DNA of 64,000 bases. It comes from Saturnia japonica. Taxonomy: Eukaryota > Arthropoda > Insecta > Lepidoptera > Saturniidae. This document shows, piece after piece, positions 58,570-64,000 of the stretch. A program made the position numbers and the translations under genes. The notes beneath the pieces were generated by a model. That model ran no database searches. It worked only from the letters and a program-made list of their open reading frames with translations, and had not been told where the DNA came from. The stretch is taken from NCBI GenBank assembly GCA_033032175.1, contig CM065320.1:15829413-15893412 (forward strand), given 5' to 3'. Numbering within the stretch: position 1 is the first letter of the stretch; each line of letters begins with the position of its first letter.

Positions 58570-59022
58570 AATACTTCGGCTAATTCCGGTCCGGTCCGGT
58601 ATCGAACAACTAAGTCTAAGGAGAGACTTTGCTTCCTTTTGTTTGTTCTACCGTTTGTACAATGAGTTGTATTCCGACGAATTGTTCGATATAATGACAG
58701 CGGCTACATTCAACCATCACATCGCTCGCTATCGGCAGAAAGTTCATCCTCACACTTATGGAACCTAAATTGCTGCGGAAAGTCCAGTTTCAGAGGTGTT
58801 TCCTTCCGCAAACACTTCGGATGTGGAATGACCTCCCTGCTGAGGTTTTTCTATTAGACTACAATATAGAGTTGACAACAAGAGGGGATTTAACACGTTT
58901 CTAAAGGGTCGACAATGCGCATGTCATGCTTCCGGTGTTACTAGCGTCCATAGACTGCGGTGAAGCGGTTTGCATAAGGTGGACATCATGCTAGTTTGCC
59001 ACTGACGTGGTATAAAATTAAT
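58570..59022 (+). mobile_element. Non-LTR LINE ORF2 C-terminus
   Basis: Pieces: IEQLSLRRDFASFCLFYRLY, YSDELFDIMTAATFNHHIAR, YRQKVHPHTY, and after shifts ESPVSEVFPSANTSDV and FLKGRQCACHASGVTSVHRL. Homologous in layout to 34995-35502 but another subfamily. The end ('ggtgttactagcgtccatag') is shared with repeat family T. Confidence 0.75.
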
Positions 59023-59777
59023 AATAATTGACGTGCCGTATAGAGTGAGTTATTCTCGATCAGCGTTTTCTTTTGATCTAAATCTGAGGTGGGTCAGGCC
59101 TTCTCCATCTTCAAGGTTCAAATTATCATATTTAAACCTAGCAAATCACTTCCGAAACTTTCTATCGGCTATCCCACCTTCGACCGACGTAACTTACCAC
59201 TTGTAATGATATTTTTTATTTTCGGGTAAAAGAAAAGCATTAAAGCAATGGCTTACAGATGTGCTATTTTATATTAATCTGAGCATAAATACGAACCAAA
59301 AGCATCGATTGCATAACAGGGATGTCAAACAAAACTGTCTAAATGTCAGTAAAGGGGTTTACAACACTGTGGGTAGAAACGTAAATAAATTGAATTCGAA
59401 ATTATAGGTAGCCTGGTCACCGTACACGAATCGATGCGACGCGGCACCGAGATTTATCCTCGTTCAGGCGACTTACTTCGGAATAGACGAGTAACACGGC
59501 GTCAAGATAAGGGCTTCAGATGAAAAGTTGTCTAACGCGTCATGAGGGATCCTTACCTGTTTACGGACAGAAACGACTCTACTCCATCACATGTTTCGAT
59601 TTCATACTCGGTCACGTTCGCCTGTATTCGCCTATATATAGAAACGATCAAGTGAAATATGACTGCCGATATGTATTATTAATATGATATTTTCTTGGTT
59701 CATGTTTTATTGCAAGACTAACCTGATTTTCTCAGTGGATTTATTTGCTTAGTTATTATTTCTGTACGTATATATCA
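59023..59777. other. No gene seen
   Basis: Moderately GC-richer part 59400-59640 with no recognised protein or repeat. Confidence 0.35.
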
Positions 59778-61155
59778 GGTCGGGGAAAAAGTGTTTTCGC
59801 ATAACGTAGGTATAAACTTGTTATAAATTTTCTTTAGCTGTACTATTTGTGTCCAAGCGGTTTTTATAATTTTATATGTGGGTAGATCGCGATACCGGGG
59901 TTGGCGGCTAGGTGAGATATTTTTTTTTGACGACCGTCAGTTAAAACTAATTACGGTTCGATAGCGGCCGACGTAGTGTGTTTTTTTATTGGTTTAATAT
60001 TGCAATCCTGAAAATAAAAAACAAAACCTTACAATTTAACTTTAGTACGTGTGTGGTTTTGGTAATATTTAAAAGGTTACATCAAAATAATGAAAAAAAA
60101 AATTATTTCCCGCTATTTTTCCTTTATAACCTTGTTACAAAAAAGGCAAAAATGCAACTCAAGCAGCGAAAAAAAATTGTGATGTTTATGGACCGAATGC
60201 AGTGTGTAATGTACCACAAAGTTGGTTCAAAAGTTTTTAGTCCGGAAATTTTTATGTTAAAATTCACCTCGCTCTGGTCGCCCTGTTACGAATAAAATGG
60301 ACTCCATTTTAGAAAAAGTGGAGCAAGATCGTCATATCAGTAGTTACGATTAGCTCAAGAACTGGAAATTGACCACAAAACAGTTTGAACCCATTTGAAG
60401 AAAGCTGGCTATACCAAAAAGCTCTATGTTTGGGTTCCACACGAGCTCACTGAAAGAAACCTAATGAACCGTGTACTCATTTGCAACTCATTATTGAGAC
60501 GTCAAAAAACCGATAGAAAGATTGATAACTAGCGATGAAAAGTGTACCACTTACGATAAGAACATGCAAAAAGGTCGTGGTCTAAGGTCGGCCAGGCTTC
60601 ACAGACTGTGGCTAAACCTGGGCTAACTCGAAATAAGGTGATGCTGTGTGTGTGTGTGTGAACTGGAAGGGCTTTGTTCATTATGAGCTTTTACCACCCG
60701 GCAAAACCATCGATTCGGATCTCTACTACCAACAACTGATGAGATTAAGAGCGGTCGGAATTGATCAACAGGAAAGGCGTGGTCTTTCATTACGATAACG
60801 CTAGACCACACACATTTTTAGCCACTCAGCAAAAATTAAGAGAGTTTGGTTGGGAAGTGTTAGTGCATCCATCATAATAATATAGCCCTGACCCTGCACC
60901 TTCAGTCTTTCACCTGTTTCGGTTTCTTCAGAATTCTTTAGGTTCATCAAGAGATGACTGCCAAAACTTTTGTCGTGTTTTTTTGATCAGAAGTCCCAAA
61001 GTTTCTAGAGCAACGGGATCATGTCGCTACCTACAAAATGGCAGAAAGTCATCAAACAAAACGGCATATATATACTGTAAATAAATTTAAATAAACTTTG
61101 AAAAAAAAATGTCTTGAGTTTTCATATAAAATGCGAAGAAACTTTTTTCCCGACC
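59778..61155 (+). mobile_element. Mariner transposon, complete ends, dead transposase
   Basis: Terminal inverted repeats of 25 bases at 59778-59802 (GGTCGGGGAAAAAGTG...) and 61131-61155 agree at 22 of 25 positions. The flank is TA at the right and CA at the left, consistent with a decayed TA duplication. The ~1.38 kb length is normal. The transposase region includes PRSGRPVTNKMDSILEKVEQ, an HTH-like stretch with HLKKAGYTKK, the WVPHELTERN linker signature, TSDEK (first Asp), YDNARPH (second Asp) and YSPDPAPSVFHLFR, where the third catalytic Asp is Val. There are multiple stops and frameshifts, and a TG expansion at ~60646 in place of the usual CVWWDW. Of the mori/irritans-like mariner group, by resemblance. 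Confidence 0.92.
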
Positions 61156-61228
61156 TAATAATATTCATATATTGTTTAGGTCAATAGGCGGCAATTCAGT
61201 CAGAACTAATATCTATAGTATTCTTATT

Positions 61229-61710
61229 CTATACAATTAATAAAATTGAAGTGTCCGTTTGTAATGTCAAAGAATCAGTTTTTTATACAAAAAGCACATT
61301 TTCAAAATTGTTGTCTGTCTGTTTATTCCGGGCAATCTCCGAAACGGTTGGACCGATTTTGACCAGAATTTCACTAATAGATAGCTGATGATATAGGGAG
61401 TAAAATAGGCTACTTTTATTTCAGAAAAAGTATTGGGGTTCCGCACAAATAAAAAAAAACTGGTCATGGTGAATCAATTCTGACACTTAAATGGCTTATG
61501 CTAAGCAAACCATCAGAGATATAGCAAATTAATATACCACATAATTATAGGCATTAAAAATAATTACAAAAAGTCCGGGAGAGTATATATCTATCTTCAA
61601 ACGAACACCCACAATAAGTATTTTAATCTTTAAAATAGCCGGGAGAGGGAGATCAAGATTTTCGCGAGCATTCTGTAGTCCATGTGAGCAAAGCCACGGA
61701 CACAGCTAGT
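61229..61710 (-). mobile_element. Helitron-like element family H, near full length
   Basis: Minus-strand start ACTAGCTGTGTCCGTGGCTT (61710 leftwards). Contains 'gtctgtctgtttattccggg', 'ctccgaaacggttggaccga', 'cacaataagtattttaatct' and ends at 'tctatacaattaata'. Confidence 0.75.
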
Positions 61711-61892
61711 TTTTACATATAATATGATCGAAAGCAACTAATTTGGGCCCATATATTGCTTTTTCTAATAGCTAGTCCTCTATCAAGGATTATTTAACTA
61801 CATTAACGGTCCGGATACATAGTAATATTAGATATATGCTGTTAAAATAATTACATAAAATTTGATTAAAACACTTTCTTGTTTTGTTTTTT

Positions 61893-61938
61893 AATCGACT
61901 TCAAAAAAGGAGGCGGTTATCAATTCTATTGTATATAT
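61893..61938 (+). repeat. Repeat family A, left part of a split copy
   Basis: 'atcgacttcaaaaaaggagg' then 'cggttatcaattct' is the start of family A. It is cut at 61938 by the family D element. Confidence 0.65.
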
Positions 61939-62837
61939 TGAAGTGAAACTTCTTTATCGACGTATGGGAGACATTTTGTAGCAATCGTCACGTTTTTCGG
62001 TTACGCGCCATGTTGCTTTTTTTATCAATGTTTAGTATAGTGACGTAAAGAATATAATGTAATATATTATAATAATAACAACAATATATTAGTTTTGAAG
62101 TTTGGTTTAAAATAAGAATAACAATATATTAATTTGAAAGTGATAAAATAAAAAGACTTATTCAAATTTAAGTGAATTTACAAGAAAAGTGAGAGTGATT
62201 ATATATTTCGTTTTATAAATTCAACACGTATGAGCATGATTTTAATATTTATTTGAGGTTAACCTCACTTTTTGATTGTAAGTATCAGTGAATGTATATA
62301 AATCTGTTAAAATTAGCAAGTATTAATAAATATGACTGTAAATCTAGTGAACATTATTAATTCTAAAAACAATAAAAAATATAAATTAAATAATAATTTA
62401 AAAATAAAACAAAACACGATTAGAAAATAAAAATATGTATAAGTACATCTTTTTTAATTATTCGTTTTTAATGATTTATTTATTAATTTTTAATTTAATA
62501 AAATCGTTGTATTTCTACAAGATTAACTGTCATCAAATAATTGTATTACTTTGAAAAGATAATTCCAATTATTTATTCATAACTTGTAAATATAATACAA
62601 TCAATAAATAGCAATGATATTATATTATGAACAATGATAAAATAAATTACTCATTAATTGTATGCATGTCTATAATAATAAAATCGCTTTAATTTAATAC
62701 GGAAAAAATTGTTTTTCTTAAGGCTTAAGCCTTATCTACCCCATTTTCGTGAAGTTGCAAATAGTAGAAAAATGATATGTCGTAAAGAAGTTTCACTTCT
62801 TACCTGTGTACAGTGGTACACACACACATTTTTTTTT
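61939..62837. mobile_element. Repeat family D, long copy, inserted in family A
   Basis: Left end TGAAGTGAAACTTCTTTATC; inverted right end at ~62781-62803 followed by 'cagtggtacacacacaca'. About 215 bases at 62486-62700 are absent from the 24228 copy. Over the shared part the two differ by only a handful of bases and one 11-base indel. It has no transposase frame, so it is probably non-autonomous. Confidence 0.75.
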
Positions 62838-63025
62838 AATGGATGTTCTGGCATTTATCTTTTTTGTTTAGGAGACGACTTAGATGATTCTGTTTTTGTT
62901 GGAACTCTTAAGCGTATTCTTAATTTATTTTCAATGACACCGGAGTTTTTACTTCGAGGGTACACCAGGGAATTTCTTAAAATCATTGAAATAGGTTTTC
63001 ATTTTGTTTAAAATCATCTTGTTGA
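62838..63025 (+). repeat. Repeat family A, right part of the split copy
   Basis: 'aatggatgttctggcattta', 'cttcgagggtacaccaggga', 'aaaatcattgaaataggttt' continues the family A order interrupted at 61938. Confidence 0.65.
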
Positions 63026-64000
63026 AGTAATAATTTTATTGATACTTTAAGTTTCATGTGACGGAAGATATATTTTTTGTTGTAACAAAACAAAAATAAC
63101 TTCTATCCCACGTGCCAACAACTTAATGAAAATAGCCAATAAATGTGAATTCATTTTACTAACTTTTGCTGAATATCAATGATATAAAAATAACAATTAA
63201 TTAAAGAGTCGTAGTAAATAAATAAAAAAGGGGAACAAAAAGGTTAGGTTAGGTTAGGTTAAAATTTGAGGGAGAGAGTTTGTGATCAGGAAATATAGTT
63301 AGAACTATTAAAGACGGAGGCAAAAATAAATTAATATACGTAACCCATAACAACTTATAATTTGCGTTAGAGGCTAGAGGACTTATAAAATAAAAATAAT
63401 GTATATTTATTCACCGTTAAATTAAACACAAACTGTTATGTTCCACAATTAAAACCAATAAAAATCAGTAAAATTAATTCACACTGTTATCATTCTTGGC
63501 TAACTTCATCATTGGCACGTGGTAACATTTTTGTTATTTACGCCAAAGGAGTATAACTTTAAATGCGCTTATGAATACAGATTCGATATATTGTATCGAA
63601 GTGTGTCTATATTGTCCAAAACTATATTAAATTAATATATAGGATAAAATATGATTGGCATCAAACACAATAACCAACATTCCGAAAGTAAATTAATAAT
63701 CGTTTTCCCCTGGCGCTTCAACTAGATACCGCGTTACCTGCAAACAATAGCTCCTAGAATACGCCAACTTAATATCGTAGTATATAGTGTCTATTTGAAA
63801 TGAAGCTTTTCAACGTTACAGTATGTTCGGTATGACACGAGTATGCCAAATCGGCGTAGTTTCGATTGCCGAAAATTTACAGTACGCCGCGCCGTCGTTA
63901 TCTAATTAAAGCGCCAGATTACCGACCACCGAACCTTAGAGTTGACAAATTTACAGAAAAACATAAATAATAACTAATCTTTTAAACACTACGAACGAGA
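63026..64000. other. No gene seen
   Basis: AT-rich up to ~63690, then of more even composition (63700-63950). No coding frame or recognised repeat apart from the telomere-type array. Confidence 0.35.
63241..63261 (-). repeat. Interstitial telomere-type repeat (AGGTT)4
   Basis: Four perfect AGGTT units, equal to the insect telomere repeat TTAGG, follow an A-rich stretch. Confidence 0.7.

Noticed and set aside
1..64000. CRISPR array, phage, operon or defence island
   Set aside because: There are no regularly spaced short repeats with unique spacers, no dense gene clusters and no ribosome-binding sites. The sequence is that of an animal genome.

Overview
The window is AT-rich eukaryotic DNA from an insect, almost certainly a moth or butterfly. 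The evidence is its set of interspersed repeats: RTE-type LINE 3' ends with (ATGATG)n tails, jockey-type LINEs, repeats resembling lepidopteran Helitron-like elements that begin ACTAGCTGTGCCCG and end near a (GTCT)n tract, several tRNA-derived SINEs, MITEs, and one decayed mariner. There is no sign of operons, prokaryotic genes or CRISPR. All family assignments rest on motif recognition by eye.

Only one stretch looks like a host gene: an exon at about 3406-3753 (+). It encodes the N-terminal membrane segment and first luminal loop of a TMTC-type protein O-mannosyltransferase. It has splice-like borders and an apparent one-base frameshift near 3588-3592. A possible upstream 5' exon ends at 1303 with a strong donor. 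I found no later TMTC exon, so the rest of the window may be a very long intron, intergenic DNA, or both.

Layout. 1-641 is a LINE 3' end. 1.2-3.8 kb is the TMTC region. 5-10 kb holds MITEs and repeats. 10.1-13.6 kb is a LINE cluster: an RTE end, a decayed reverse transcriptase, a second RTE end and a jockey 3' part. 14-20.6 kb has LINE tails and Helitron-like copies. 24.2-24.9 kb is a repeat whose near-identical sister lies at 61.9-62.8 kb. 27.2-33.6 kb is a direct tandem duplication of about 3.2 kb that differs by only about ten substitutions and a few small indels. 34.5-35.5 kb is a nest of a SINE, a MITE and a LINE. 37-54 kb is a mosaic of SINEs and Helitron-like repeats. 55.7-59 kb holds more RTE and LINE ends. 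59.8-61.2 kb is the mariner. 61.9-63.0 kb is a nested repeat insertion. A short (AGGTT)4 telomere-type array lies at 63241.

No convincing new biological system was found. The most useful observations are the recent tandem duplication with a 4-base microhomology joint, the frameshifted TMTC exon, the set of different repeat families sharing an ACTAGC terminus, and several nested insertions that give relative ages.
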